Part shown: piece after piece, positions 36,312 to 46,500 of the stretch
Numbering within the stretch: position 1 is the first letter of the stretch
Layout of the letters: each line of letters opens with the position of its first letter
The notes under the pieces: generated by a model
Seen by the model: only the letters and a program-made list of their open reading frames with translations
What the model was told of the DNA's origin: nothing
Databases searched by the model: none
Program-made: the position numbers and the translations under genes
Assembly (NCBI GenBank): GCA_028284775.1
Contig: JANQRB010000021.1
Coordinates: forward strand, 143,463 to 207,462
DNA: 64,000 bases
Direction: 5' to 3'
Source of the DNA: Candidatus Kapaibacterium sp.
Lineage (GTDB): Bacteria; Bacteroidota; Ignavibacteria; Kapaibacteriales; UBA7675

Positions 36312-38171
36312 ATGAGCGACAGCCGCGCCACTATAGCATTTGTCGGCACACCCAATTGCGGAAAATCTTCTCTTTTCAACGCGCTTACGGGCATGCGTCA
36401 AAAGGTCGGCAATTTTCCGGGAGTTACCGTCGCCCCCAAAGCTTCCTATGTCGGTGACGAGCGAAACGGACGCAGACTGCTCGATTTGCCAGGTATCTAT
36501 TCCTTAGCGCCAAAAACAAACGACGAACAATTGACGATAGCTGCGCTTAAGGGCGAGCAATCCAATCTTCCGCGCCCCGATGCCGTGCTGTTCGTCATCG
36601 ATGGCAGCAACCTGGAAAAAAGCTTGTTTCTCTATGCGCAATTCGCGCGCCTCGGCCTGCCGACGCTTCTGGCCGTCACGATGATCGATGCCGTCAAGGC
36701 CGGCGGCGGCGCTCTCGACGACATCGCGCTGGAACGGGCACTCGGCCTCAAAGTCAAATGCGTCGTCGGACACAAAGGGGTCGGTTTACCTGACGTTCGC
36801 GCCAGCCTCTTGAATTCGGATGACTTCACCGTCCCGCCCGCCGACGGAATTCCAGGTGATGACATCGACGCCCAGTTTTCCTGGGCGCGAAAAATTGCCG
36901 CTCGGGTAGCACGCAGCAGCGGGCCGGACAAACGAAGTCGCGCCATCGATCGCTACGTCTTGCATCCGTTTATCGGCCCCGCAATTTTTACGCTTGTGAT
37001 GCTGCTGTTCTTTCAGTCGATTTTCACCTGGGCCACGCCGCTGATGGACGGCATCGAATCCCTGATGGGGCAGCTCGCCGTTCTGGTCGAGTATGGCGTA
37101 GCGCCGGGATTGTTACAGAATTTTCTCACGAAAGGCATCATTGGCGGCGTGGGATCGGTTTTGGTCTTTTTACCGCAGATTTTGATCCTGTACCTGTTTA
37201 TCACGCTGTTGGAAGACTTTGGCTACCTGGCACGCGCCGCCTTCCTCGTCGACCGCCTGATGGGCGTTTTCGGTTTACAAGGACGCTCATTCATCCCCTT
37301 GCTCGGGTCCTACGCCTGCGCAATCCCCGGCATTATGTCTGCGCGAATCATTCCCTCCGAAAAAGACCGTCTGACGACAATTCTGATTGCGCCCCTTATG
37401 ACCTGTTCGGCGCGCCTCCCCGTCTATGTTTTGCTGATAGCCGCTTTCGTACCCGACCGCCTGGTTGCCGGCCTCCTGAGCCTGCAGGGCATCATACTGC
37501 TCGCATTGTACGTGCTGGCGGCGCTCGCCGGCTTGCTTATAGCCCGTATCCTCAAGTCAACGCTTCTTCGCGGCGACAGTCTTCCTTTTCTCCTGGAATT
37601 ACCGCCCTATCGCCGGCCTTCCCTGCGTAATGTCGGTCTTGCAATGATGCAGCGTGCCGGAGAGTTCCTCCGTTCGGCCGGTACGATTATCCTCGCGATG
37701 TCCATCGCATTATGGGCCTTGAGCGAATATCCGCGGGCGGATCAGTTGGCGGCCGTCGACTCCATCGAAGCGGAAAGCCTGCAACTGGAAGAATCGGCCC
37801 TGGGAAGCATAGGCAAACTCATCCAGCCGCTCTTCGAGCCTATCGGTTTCGACTGGAAGGTATCGATCGGCGTCCTGGGAAGTTTTGCGGCCCGCGAGGT
37901 TTTCGTGTCGGTTATGGGCCAGATGTACAGCGTTGATGTGAGTGAGTCCGATGAATCGCTGCGAACTGTGTTGCAACGATCCATCTCGCTACCGGCCGCT
38001 TTGAGTATTCTTGCTTTTTATGTCTTTGCGCTGCAGTGTATGTCGACCATTGCCGTTATGCGGCGAGAAACTTCTTCGTGGAAGTGGCCGATATTCGCAT
38101 TCGCCTATACTTTTGTTCTGGCCTATGGGGCCGCCTGGGCCACCTACACTATCTGCAGCGCCCTTATATAA
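36312..38171 (+). CDS. feoB: Ferrous iron transporter FeoB
   Basis: 619 residues. The cytosolic G domain has GTPNCGKSSLFNALTGM, GNFPGVTVAPK, DLPGIYSLAPK and the GTP-specificity region near residue 118 (TMIDAVKAGG). The membrane part carries the two Gate regions with conserved cysteines (PLLGSYACAIPGIMSARII and LIAPLMTCSARLPVYVLL) and at least eight helices. It is somewhat shorter than the 700-780 residue E. coli form. It imports Fe(II) through the inner membrane, driven by GTP. The stop overlaps the A-run of the minus-strand terminator of rpsP. Confidence 0.96.
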   Translation: MSDSRATIAFVGTPNCGKSSLFNALTGMRQKVGNFPGVTVAPKASYVGDERNGRRLLDLPGIYSLAPKTNDEQLTIAALKGEQSNLPRPDAVLFVIDGSNLEKSLFLYAQFARLGLPTLLAVTMIDAVKAGGGALDDIALERALGLKVKCVVGHKGVGLPDVRASLLNSDDFTVPPADGIPGDDIDAQFSWARKIAARVARSSGPDKRSRAIDRYVLHPFIGPAIFTLVMLLFFQSIFTWATPLMDGIESLMGQLAVLVEYGVAPGLLQNFLTKGIIGGVGSVLVFLPQILILYLFITLLEDFGYLARAAFLVDRLMGVFGLQGRSFIPLLGSYACAIPGIMSARIIPSEKDRLTTILIAPLMTCSARLPVYVLLIAAFVPDRLVAGLLSLQGIILLALYVLAALAGLLIARILKSTLLRGDSLPFLLELPPYRRPSLRNVGLAMMQRAGEFLRSAGTIILAMSIALWALSEYPRADQLAAVDSIEAESLQLEESALGSIGKLIQPLFEPIGFDWKVSIGVLGSFAAREVFVSVMGQMYSVDVSESDESLRTVLQRSISLPAALSILAFYVFALQCMSTIAVMRRETSSWKWPIFAFAYTFVLAYGAAWATYTICSALI

Positions 38172-38201
38172 AAAAAGGCGATATGCCGATTGCATATCGC
38201 C
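38170..38201 (-). terminator. Rho-independent terminator after rpsP
   Basis: Stem GGCGATATGC / GCATATCGCC with a 5-base loop, followed on the minus strand by seven Ts. The T-run coincides with the feoB stop codon on the other strand. Confidence 0.9.
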
Positions 38202-38259
38202 TGAATATGATTGTCCTATTCCATCTTTCCTGCCCGCTCAAAAAGCGCGGCCTTTCAAA

Positions 38260-38913
38260 CTACTTGTCTTCGTTGCCTTCCTGACTTTCGTTCTTGTCAG
38301 CTGCCTCGGCGGCGGGTGCTTCGGCAGCGGGTGCTTCGGCAGCGGGTGCTTCGGCAGCGGGTGCTTCGACAGCAGGTGCTTCGGCAGCGGGTGCTTCGGC
38401 AGCGGGTGCTTCGGCAGCGGGTGCTTCGGCGGCAGGTGCTTCGGCGGCGGGTGCTTCGGCGGCAGGTGCTTCGGCAGCGGGTGCTTCGGCAGCGGGTGCT
38501 TCGGCAGCAGGTGCTTCGGCGGCTTCTTCATCCGCGGGAGCCGCCGAGCCAAACTTCTTACGCTGCTTTTTTGCCAAGATACGTTGTACGCGCGTTGCAA
38601 CGTTTGCTTTGTGCTGCTCCAGCGCATCGGCAATTTCGGTCGGTGATTTACCCTTATCTTCCATATACATTTCAAGCAGCACACCCTGCGTGCTGAGAAG
38701 GTGACGGACCACCTTGCTCGGTTGAGCGCCGACTTTCAGCCAGTGTTTCGCTCGCTCCGTATCGACTGATATCACTGAAGGCGAGGTCATCGGATTGTAC
38801 TGACCGAGTCTTTCGAGATATTTGCCGTCACGAGCCTTTCGACTGTCGGTTGCCACGATGTCGTATACAGGGCTCTTTTTGCGTCCTCTGCGGCGCAAAC
38901 GAAGTTTTACCAT
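38260..38913 (-). CDS. rpsP: 30S ribosomal protein bS16 with long repetitive C-terminal tail
   Basis: 217 residues. The first 80 are ordinary bS16 (MVKLRLRRRGRKKSPVYDIV, GKYLERLGQYNP, RAKHWLKVGAQPS). A helical connector of about 45 residues follows (SPTEIADALEQHKANVATRV), then 14 copies of a five-residue unit (EAPA plus A or V), then an acidic end (DKNESQEGNEDK). bS16 is normally 80-120 residues, so about half of this protein is tail. Such Ala/Pro/Glu tails would be unstructured and acidic at the ribosome surface. It follows ffh by 59 bases in the same direction. Confidence 0.95.
   Translation of the reverse strand: MVKLRLRRRGRKKSPVYDIVATDSRKARDGKYLERLGQYNPMTSPSVISVDTERAKHWLKVGAQPSKVVRHLLSTQGVLLEMYMEDKGKSPTEIADALEQHKANVATRVQRILAKKQRKKFGSAAPADEEAAEAPAAEAPAAEAPAAEAPAAEAPAAEAPAAEAPAAEAPAAEAPAAEAPAVEAPAAEAPAAEAPAAEAPAAEAADKNESQEGNEDK
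38306..38520. repeat. 15-bp tandem repeat inside rpsP
   Basis: Fourteen near-identical 15-bp units of the form GGCAGCGGGTGCTTC, with scattered synonymous changes and one A-to-V change. It encodes the EAPA tail of S16. The in-frame unit length keeps the reading frame through any expansion or contraction. Confidence 0.95.
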
Positions 38914-38972
38914 TAAGAATACCTGAAAAATGTGATTAGTAAATCTTGTATTTCGGTCATCTGTTTTACTGT

Positions 38973-40334
38973 TTAACGGCGAGCGCGACGTTTACCGCCT
39001 CCGCCGCGCATTTCGCGCATATTCTTAATCATTCCCATTTTCCCGCCTTTACCTTTGGTCATGCGCTTCATCATTTTCTGCATGTCATCGAACTGTTTCA
39101 GCAGGCGGTTGACGTCCTGAACGGTTGTACCACTGCCGCGGGCAATACGCCGCCGCCGTGAGCCATTGATAATGCGTACATTACTCCGTTCTTTCGGAGT
39201 CATGGACTGAATCATGGCCTCAACACGCACCAATGCTTTTTCATCAACCTGAATATTGCGTAAAGCGCGATCCATTCCGGGCAGCATCCCCAGCAAATCG
39301 CGGAGCGAGCCCATCTTTTTGATCTGGCGAATCTGTTCGAGAAAGTCCTGCAGCGAAAACTCATTGCGACGAATTTTGTCTTCCAACTGCTGAGCTTCCG
39401 CCTCGTCGAATTGCGCCTGGGCTTTTTCTACAAGCGTCAGGACATCTCCCATTCCGAGAATACGGGAAGCAATCCGATCCGGATAGAACTGTTCGAGGTT
39501 GTCGATTTTTTCGCCGGTACCGATAAATTTAATCGGTTTTTCTACGATCGCCCTGATGGACAGCGCCGCACCGCCGCGTGTATCGCCATCCAGTTTCGTG
39601 AGTACGACTCCGTCGAAGCTGAGGCGTTCGTTGAATGCCTTGGCCGTGTTGACCGCGTCCTGGCCCGTCATGGCATCACAGACAAAAAGGATTTCGTGCG
39701 GACTCACTTTATTCTTGATGTTCGCTACTTCAGCCATCATCTCTTCATCGATCGTCAAACGACCGGCAGTATCGATAATGACCGTATCGCGAGCATAGCG
39801 CCTGGCGTAGTCGACGGCCTGAGTCGCCAGATTGACGGGATTCTCCCCGTCGACGCTATAGACCGGAAGATTGATCGAGTCCGCCAGCAGCTTCAGCTGC
39901 TCGATGGCGGCCGGACGATATATGTCGCCAGCTACCAGCATGGGCTGACGCCCTTTGTTTTTAAGCAATTTGGCAAGCTTGGCGCAAAACGTAGTTTTAC
40001 CTGATCCCTGCAGGCCCGCCACCATGATCACAGTCGGCGGCTGCGAGGCGGTGGCGATGTCGGCTTTGGAGGAGCCCATCAGACTCACCAGTTCGTCGTG
40101 AATGACCTTCACGATCATCTGCCCGGGAGTTATCTTGCCTTTGACCTCCAGCCCAATCGCCTTGCCCTTGACGTCTTCAATAAACTTTTTCGCGACGTGG
40201 TAGTTGACGTCCGCATCAAGCAAAGCACGGCGCACCTCGCGCAGGCCTTCCTCGATGTTTTCCTCGCTGATTTTGGCCTGACCGCGAATCCGCTTGATTG
40301 CCGATTCTATTTTACTGCTTAAATTCTCAAACAT
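38973..40334 (-). CDS. ffh: Signal recognition particle protein Ffh
   Basis: 453 residues. The N and G domains have GLQGSGKTTFCAKLAKLL (G1), DTAGRL (G3), TKLDGDTRGGAALS (G4/I-box) and FIGTGEKIDNLEQFYPDRIA. The M domain has SRRRRIARGSGTTVQDVNRL for SRP RNA binding and a methionine-rich QFDDMQKMMKRM segment for signal-peptide capture. It targets nascent inner-membrane proteins to FtsY. The ffh-rpsP order is common, but rimM and trmD, usually next, lie here on the opposite strand. Confidence 0.97.
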   Translation of the reverse strand: MFENLSSKIESAIKRIRGQAKISEENIEEGLREVRRALLDADVNYHVAKKFIEDVKGKAIGLEVKGKITPGQMIVKVIHDELVSLMGSSKADIATASQPPTVIMVAGLQGSGKTTFCAKLAKLLKNKGRQPMLVAGDIYRPAAIEQLKLLADSINLPVYSVDGENPVNLATQAVDYARRYARDTVIIDTAGRLTIDEEMMAEVANIKNKVSPHEILFVCDAMTGQDAVNTAKAFNERLSFDGVVLTKLDGDTRGGAALSIRAIVEKPIKFIGTGEKIDNLEQFYPDRIASRILGMGDVLTLVEKAQAQFDEAEAQQLEDKIRRNEFSLQDFLEQIRQIKKMGSLRDLLGMLPGMDRALRNIQVDEKALVRVEAMIQSMTPKERSNVRIINGSRRRRIARGSGTTVQDVNRLLKQFDDMQKMMKRMTKGKGGKMGMIKNMREMRGGGGKRRARR

Positions 40335-40600
40335 AGTCCAAGGTGTGGATTTTGAGCAAGAACAGCTAAACTACGAATCATTATCATCAGGAACAATAAA
40401 AAAGCCTGGGGCAGCCGCCCCTAAGAATTTTTCTTTCCGTCTATCGCGATAATTTATAACTTGGTTGCCTGCCGGTAAAGTGTACTTTCGGAGCTTATGT
40501 GCAGACCCGGCCGGAGGCAGATTCACCTGGATGCGCCATAGTTGGAGCAAGCTAATCTTACTGCCGGCGATTTCGACCTGTCCAATTAAGGTCAAACTCT

Positions 40601-40927
40601 ATGAAACTTCCCGCTGATCCTGTTGTACGTGAACTGCTGCCCGAATTCATTGACGACTGGCTTGTCCAGCTGGATACGCAATTCGCACAGACGCTGGCCA
40701 ATCGCGATGGCGAAGATCTGTATCGATTGGGACATACTCTGAAAGGATCCTGCTTTCAGTTTGAACTGAACGATATCGCAAAAATGGGCATTGAATTGAT
40801 GGGCATGGCGGAACGCAAACAGTGGGAGCAGGCCGGTGCCCAAATTGACGCTATCCGGCAATCCTTCAGAGTTGCCAAAGAATACTTGCAGGGCATGGAT
40901 GCGAACTCCGGTGAAATGGAACAGTAA
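40601..40927 (+). CDS. Hpt (histidine phosphotransfer) domain protein
   Basis: 108 residues, essentially a single four-helix Hpt domain. The phospho-accepting histidine is in RLGHTLKGSCFQFELNDI, the canonical HTLKGSS-like motif. Free Hpt proteins pass phosphate between receiver domains and regulator partners. It is the first gene of a plus-strand run with the TolB-like protein, rimM, trmD and queC, so coupling to that run is probably incidental. No histidine kinase is near. Confidence 0.85.
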   Translation: MKLPADPVVRELLPEFIDDWLVQLDTQFAQTLANRDGEDLYRLGHTLKGSCFQFELNDIAKMGIELMGMAERKQWEQAGAQIDAIRQSFRVAKEYLQGMDANSGEMEQ

Positions 40928-40935
40928 TATCAACG

Positions 40936-41499
40936 ATGACAGGTACTAATATGAAAGCCCCAAGCACATGCTCTCCAATCCGCTATCAACGATTCGGCCG
41001 GGCTGGAGCAAGAATGCTCATCCTTGCTCTAGTGACGGTTATTGCTTTGCTGACGGTAAGCGAAGCCCTTGCGGGAGTACGGGTGGCCGTGTTGCCGTTT
41101 CGCAATATGAACGGCAGCTTCGACTATGCCGAACGTTGTTATGATCTGGCGGACTCATTATACCGTTCGCTCGACGCACTGCAGGGCGACGAATCATTCG
41201 ACCTCGTACCGGCCGATTCGGTGGAAGATGTGCTGGCCGGTCTCAACCTCGACCCGAGTAACCCGCAGTACGTTTCGGATATGTGGAAAGCGGTTGAACT
41301 ACTGCAGGTCGATAAGGTGATAACAGGCGGGTTTAACGTCAAATACAAAAAGATCTTCGTCAACGCTTATATCTATGACGTCGAGACCAAGCTCGCAGAG
41401 CCGAAATTTCAGGCGAAAAACATCTTCAAAAAATACGACAAGGCATTGGAAGCCGTACCGCTTATCGTCAAAAAGCTGACACCATTTTTTGATTCCTGA
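40936..41499 (+). CDS. TolB-N-like/FlgO-like exported protein
   Basis: 187 residues from ATG 40936; an ATG at 40951 is also possible. A basic lead is followed by a hydrophobic signal segment (MLILALVTVIALLTVSEALAG). The mature part begins VRVAVLPFRNMNGSFDYAE, typical of TolB N-terminal-like/FlgO-type domains that assemble nucleotide-binding-like beta folds, and has KVITGGFNVKYKKIFVNAYI and VETKLAEPKFQAKNIF. No lipobox cysteine is visible. It probably works in the periplasm. The partner is unknown. It is closely packed between the Hpt gene and rimM. Confidence 0.7.
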   Translation: MTGTNMKAPSTCSPIRYQRFGRAGARMLILALVTVIALLTVSEALAGVRVAVLPFRNMNGSFDYAERCYDLADSLYRSLDALQGDESFDLVPADSVEDVLAGLNLDPSNPQYVSDMWKAVELLQVDKVITGGFNVKYKKIFVNAYIYDVETKLAEPKFQAKNIFKKYDKALEAVPLIVKKLTPFFDS

Positions 41500-41517
41500 G
41501 GGCTTTCGATCGGAACA

Positions 41518-42039
41518 ATGGCACTGCGCTACATTGGTCGAATTACCCGGCCCTACGGCACTTCGGGTGCATTTCACGTCGAAGATATACCAAACAATTG
41601 TGCTTGCCTTAGTGCGGACGCAAAGGTCTATATCGGCTATTCGGCGGCCTTCGCTCGGGCTTATGTCCTTTCATCATGTCGCACGACGGCACGTGGGTTC
41701 ATCATGGCCGTCCAGTCGATCGATGCGCCGGAGAGTCTGACGGCACTAGCCGAAATGGGTGTTTTCGCCGCCGAAGAAGATCTCCGTGACCGTCAGGGCA
41801 GCACCCTGATGCACGACGATGATATTATTGGCTGCATGGCGATCGATACCGCTACTAATCAGCCGCTGGGTCGTATCATTGATATCTGGCACCTGCCGGC
41901 AAATGATGTCTGGGTTGTGGACTATCAGAACAAGGAACTGCCACTGCCGGTCATTGACGATGTTATCGGCAAAGTCGATGTGGCGGCGAAACAGGTTGAG
42001 GTACATCTTCTGCCGGGCTTGCTGGACCTGGCCGAATAA
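41518..42039 (+). CDS. rimM: Ribosome maturation factor RimM
   Basis: 173 residues from ATG 41518. The N-terminal beta-barrel starts [19 protein letters not shown], and the PRC-like barrel has [20 protein letters not shown] and [20 protein letters not shown]. RimM helps 30S assembly near the S19 head region. It lies upstream of trmD, as usual, but on the opposite strand from rpsP. Confidence 0.93.
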   Translation: MALRYIGRITRPYGTSGAFHVEDIPNNCACLSADAKVYIGYSAAFARAYVLSSCRTTARGFIMAVQSIDAPESLTALAEMGVFAAEEDLRDRQGSTLMHDDDIIGCMAIDTATNQPLGRIIDIWHLPANDVWVVDYQNKELPLPVIDDVIGKVDVAAKQVEVHLLPGLLDLAE

Positions 42040-42049
42040 GCTGCTTACC

Positions 42050-42778
42050 ATGAGTAACAGAAGCGAGCAAACGACCGGAACGCCCTGGATGCGAATTGAT
42101 ATAGTCTCGGCTGTGCCGCAGCTTTTGGAGCCGGTACTGAATGCCAGCATCCTGGGCCGGGCGCAAGAAAGCGGACGCGTCGAGATCGTCGTACATAACC
42201 TGCATGATTACGGCATCAAAAAATTCCGCCAAATTGATGATACGCCCTTCGGCGGCGGCGCGGGAATGATCTTGCGTTGCGAACCCGTGTTTGAATGCGT
42301 GGAGAAGTTACAGGCTGAACGCAGCTACGACGAAATCCTCTATATGACGCCGGATGGCGCGCGGCTCGATCAGGCAACGGCCAATGCATTGTCGTTGAAG
42401 CGCAGCCTGATTATCCTTGCCGGGCATTACAAGGGTGTCGATCAGCGCATTCGCGACCTTCTCGTCACACGTGAAATTTCAATCGGCGATTATGTGCTTA
42501 CTGGCGGGGAGCTGCCGGCCCTGGTGATTGCCGATGCCATCGTGCGTCTGCTTCCCGGCGCTATCAGCGATGCGGAATCCGCTCTGAGCGACTCTTTTCA
42601 AAACGATCTGCTGGATTGTCCGCACTATACCAAGCCAGCTGATTTCCGCGGCCATCAGGTTCCCGAGATTCTGTTAAGCGGCAATCACGCCGCCATCGAA
42701 ACCTGGCGGCAGGAGCAGGCACTCAGCAAGACCAGGGCCCGGCGGCCCGACCTTCTCAGGAAAGAGGAGAGCAAATGA
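42050..42778 (+). CDS. trmD: tRNA (guanine-N1-)-methyltransferase TrmD
   Basis: 242 residues from ATG 42050, ten bases after rimM; an internal ATG at 42089 ([13 protein letters not shown]) is the more common TrmD N-terminus and equally plausible. The SPOUT knot shows [40 protein letters not shown] and [20 protein letters not shown]. It makes m1G37 in tRNA and prevents frameshifting. Its stop overlaps the queC start in ATGA. Confidence 0.95.
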   Translation: MSNRSEQTTGTPWMRIDIVSAVPQLLEPVLNASILGRAQESGRVEIVVHNLHDYGIKKFRQIDDTPFGGGAGMILRCEPVFECVEKLQAERSYDEILYMTPDGARLDQATANALSLKRSLIILAGHYKGVDQRIRDLLVTREISIGDYVLTGGELPALVIADAIVRLLPGAISDAESALSDSFQNDLLDCPHYTKPADFRGHQVPEILLSGNHAAIETWRQEQALSKTRARRPDLLRKEESK

Positions 42779-43479
42779 TGTCACGGACCGCGGTGATATT
42801 GATGAGCGGGGGCATGGACTCGACGGTCTGCGCAGCCATCGCCATCGCTGAAGGCTTCACGCCGGCAGGGATGCACCTGAACTACCGCCAACGAACGGCC
42901 GCACGCGAAGGCCGCGCTTTCGGCGATGTCTGCGACTTTCTCGGAATCGAACAGCGCCTGGTGGCCGACACAGCGCACCTGAGCGCCATCGGTGGCAGCA
43001 GCCTGACAGATACCGCAATACCGGTGAATGAGGCAGACCCGGACGCCACCGCAATTCCCAGCTCTTATGTGCCTTTTCGCAATGCCAACATCCTCGCGAT
43101 GGCCGTCGCCTGGGCTGAAGTCCTCCAGGCCGGCGCGCTCTTTATCGGCGCAGTCGAAGAAGACAGCAGCGGTTACCCCGATTGCCGCAAAGAGTTTTTC
43201 GCGGCCTTTCAGCAAACGATCGATACCGGTACCCGACCTGAAACCGACATTCGGATACATACGCCTCTCATCGCGCTCTCCAAAGCTGACATTGTACGCC
43301 GGGGAATCGAACTCGGCGCACCGCTGCACCTGAGCTGGAGCTGCTATCAAAACAGCGAGCGCGCCTGCGGCCGCTGCGACTCCTGCAACCTGCGCCTGCG
43401 CGGCTTCCGGGAAGCGGGCCGGCGCGATCCCTTAGCCTATGAAAGCGCGAAATCGCGATCCTTCCCCACTGGGAGATGA
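42775..43479 (+). CDS. queC: 7-cyano-7-deazaguanine synthase QueC
   Basis: 234 residues, starting inside the trmD stop. The PP-loop is [15 protein letters not shown], the substrate region has [18 protein letters not shown], and the zinc-binding cysteines are [19 protein letters not shown]. It converts 7-carboxy-7-deazaguanine to preQ0 in the queuosine pathway. Placing it next to trmD puts two tRNA-modification genes together; no other queuosine gene is in the window. Confidence 0.95.
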   Translation: MMSRTAVILMSGGMDSTVCAAIAIAEGFTPAGMHLNYRQRTAAREGRAFGDVCDFLGIEQRLVADTAHLSAIGGSSLTDTAIPVNEADPDATAIPSSYVPFRNANILAMAVAWAEVLQAGALFIGAVEEDSSGYPDCRKEFFAAFQQTIDTGTRPETDIRIHTPLIALSKADIVRRGIELGAPLHLSWSCYQNSERACGRCDSCNLRLRGFREAGRRDPLAYESAKSRSFPTGR

Positions 43480-43490
43480 ATCGCGATTTC
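43449..43490. terminator. Inverted repeat between queC and the convergent T9SS gene
   Basis: Arms GAAATCGCGAT at 43449-43459 and ATCGCGATTTC at 43480-43490, with an extra GAAAG/CTTTC pair outside. The repeat overlaps the queC 3' end. No T-run follows on either strand, so it may be a processing or weak termination structure. Confidence 0.5.
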
Positions 43491-43536
43491 ACTTTCAGGA
43501 TTCGAAAATCTGGTTGGTTGAAGTACGCGCCTGGTT

Positions 43537-46500
43537 CTAGCGTACAATCATTAGCGGTACGGCTACAGAGCTGTTGCCATCAGAGAGCCGCACAAAGTAC
43601 GCGCCAGGTGACAGTTGCGAGCTATCGAAGGAATAGCGATACTCGCCGGGGCCCTTCTTCGATTGCTCCACCAGCCTTAGGACCTGCCCCAGCGAGTTAA
43701 GAATTTCGATCCGGATCTCAGCAATGCCGCTCAAGCGATACATAAGACTTACCTCATTGCCGGCCGGGTTGGGCGCCAGCTCGAGAAGCGGCGAGAGCTC
43801 GCTTTGTACACGCAGTTCGTCACCCGCCTGTTTCTGATTACCTGGAGGCTGGGGACCGCAGCCCGCCGTCAGGATATCCTCGCACATCGGCTTGCCGTTT
43901 TTATCGAGGTACTGGACATGAATGTCGGCCGTGAAGTAAGGACAGTTGTTAAACACCGGGTCGCAGGGATCGATCAGGCAGACCGTCCCCACAAGAAGTT
44001 CATTAATCAAAACAACACTGACATCTTCTCCCGTATCATAAATGGAGTTTATGTCGATATCGACATGGGCCGTGGCGTTAACAAGCCGGATGCCGTAGAC
44101 GACACAATCATCGTTTATATCCTGTTGGACAAAAACATTGTAGCGACAGCAACCCTCGGCGCCGGGATCGGCTTCCAGTCGGGCCGTGGCAACCGGGCAG
44201 CAGCTCTCCGCCTCGCATTCCGGTCTAACGGTCCGGCTGCAGAACGGGTCGGCATTCTGATCCTGGGGACGCAGGACAATATCAAATTCGCCGTTGACCT
44301 CGGCCTGGCAGATTTGGCCGACCGTGATCCAGGTCTCGCCGTCTCCGAACCAGATAGCCTGACTTTCCGGATAGGGGAAACTCTCCTGGATCGATGTGCC
44401 CGCATTGTTATCCACCTGGACGATGTCGATGCCGAATACGTCGAGCTCATGGCAGATCGGCGAGTTAAATCGAATCTGTGCAAGCCAGCAGCAGTCTCCC
44501 TGCTCATCGTCAACGCGTACAAGGCGGGCTTCCAGGTTATCGCAGCATTCGCTCAGGCATGGCGCATCCAGCGAGCGGGCGCAGACAACATCGCCCTGCT
44601 GCCCGAGCAATCGAACGATGATCGGTTTCCGGCTGTTGGTCCGGCAGAGGCTGCCGGTTATCAACCCGGGCGTAAAAGCCGTCGCGCGGCGGAAGAGCGT
44701 CGACTTGGATTGCACGATTGTTTCATCGGGCGTATTGCCGGCCCAGTTCACATTACTGAACGACAAGTCATCGGCAACGATTTCCACCGCGAAGATCGGA
44801 CAGCCGCCGCCCTCGATGTCAATCGTAAAATCCGAACAACAGCTTGCGTCCGCTGCCTGAATGTCGATCGTTGCAAAGTCGCAGCAGCTCGACCCGTCCG
44901 GCTGCAGCTCGATGCGAAACAGTTTGCCTTCCCCGGGCAGAAAATCGATTTCGAACAATTCTCCCGGGTTAAGGGTGAAAGTCTGCGTACTACCAAGCTC
45001 CTGGATTCGTATCGGGCCGGAGTGTGAAAACGGAATTCGTATTGTCCGCGAGCCGGCCTGCGAATATTGATTAACATTAGCATTGTTCATCCATTCATCA
45101 CGAAACTCTTCCGTTGAATAAAAATATACCGGATCAAGCGGAGGCGTATTGTCAGGATGCAATTGGAAGGGATTGGAATTGGAAGGTGGGTCAGCCGACT
45201 GCACAGTTGGATTTGTTAAGCGATTCAGCACACCGAAATAAACAACTTCGGCTGGATTCTCGTTAATGTTTTCAAGATAGCTAACGCTAAAAAAGCGATC
45301 CTCGGTAGTTCTAAAGGTAACACCATTGTCCGTCACCCTATCATCGATTCCATTGAGATTATTGTTGAAAAAGTCCGCCTCGATATTGCTGAGATCGACA
45401 AGCGTCTGCAAGCGACTGAGATGCTCTGGTGACTTTGCGACCTCTCCCCAGTCGGTGGATTTGTCGCGAAAGCCGAGATCATACCAGGCACCGAGACGCA
45501 AGTCCATCAGGAGATCGCCGACAGATTCGTATGCCCCGATTCCGCTGATGCCTTCAATCCATCGGTGTATGTCATAAACCTCAACGCGGACAGACTGCTG
45601 ACCGATGTAGAGTTTATTATTCAACAAGCCCGTATTTGCATTGTCGCTCAGCAAACCGTTTTTGATATCGTCGTAATTAGCGCTGCCGATACGATTGAGA
45701 ATTCCTGCGTTGTCGCTTTGACCGGGCTCCAACAGCAGAAAATCGCCGCCAATATTCGGATTGCGCAACAGCCCCAATCCCCATCCCGGCGGCAAATTAT
45801 AGGTATTGACGAATCCTGCTTTCACGTTATGCTTTGTATTTGGATCCGGGTTCATGTGTCCCGTGCCGCCGATATAGTGCACAAATCCTTTCGCGCCGAG
45901 CAACAGGGCATTCCACATTAACAATCGAATCTCTTCGCCTGTCTTCGGCCGGTGATTTCTGACGGAGACCGGTGTAGCGCGGCCTACCTCGCCAAACCAG
46001 TGGCTGAATATCCACATCTGCATCCACCAGGGCTTGTCATTAAACAAGAAGTTGCTGTTGTTGATGTAGTTCATCACCAGACTGTTTTCAAAGAATCCCT
46101 GCACAGATCCTCGGGTGCCCACTCCAGTTGCCCGGATGAAGTTGTTATAGGCATTTGCATCCGAGATCGGCGGATACATCCATCTTTTATTCGGTTGACT
46201 GTTCGGATCCTGGCTGTCAGGATTGAAACGCATCCAGGTTTCAAAGTGAGTTTGCAGGTTGTCGTCGCCGACGGGCTGATCTTCATGCGTAAAATCGAGT
46301 TCATAGTCCAGAGACGGCACATCATCCCCGGAGCCCCCTTGCAGAATATAGGGAGGAGACGCTGTCTGAGTCAGCGGTATATCACCTATGCCCCATGATT
46401 CCTTAGGCTCGACCATGTAATGGTACATTTTGTCATAGTAACGTGAGAGCTCGGGGTTGCGCCGCACTGTCGACGTTGTGCCCAATTCGCTGGCAATGCG

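Noticed and set aside
38011..38646. Gly/Cys/Phe-rich plus-strand frame
   Set aside because: It is the antisense reading of the 15-bp repeat in rpsP and of the feoB end.
40335..40600. Possible SRP RNA or other small RNA next to ffh
   Set aside because: The expected GGAAGGAAGCAGC-type apical motif is not present on either strand; only a short GGGGC/GCCCC hairpin was seen.
43804..45027. 407-codon plus-strand frame opposite the giant T9SS gene
   Set aside because: Antisense to repeat-rich coding sequence; no homology or start signal.
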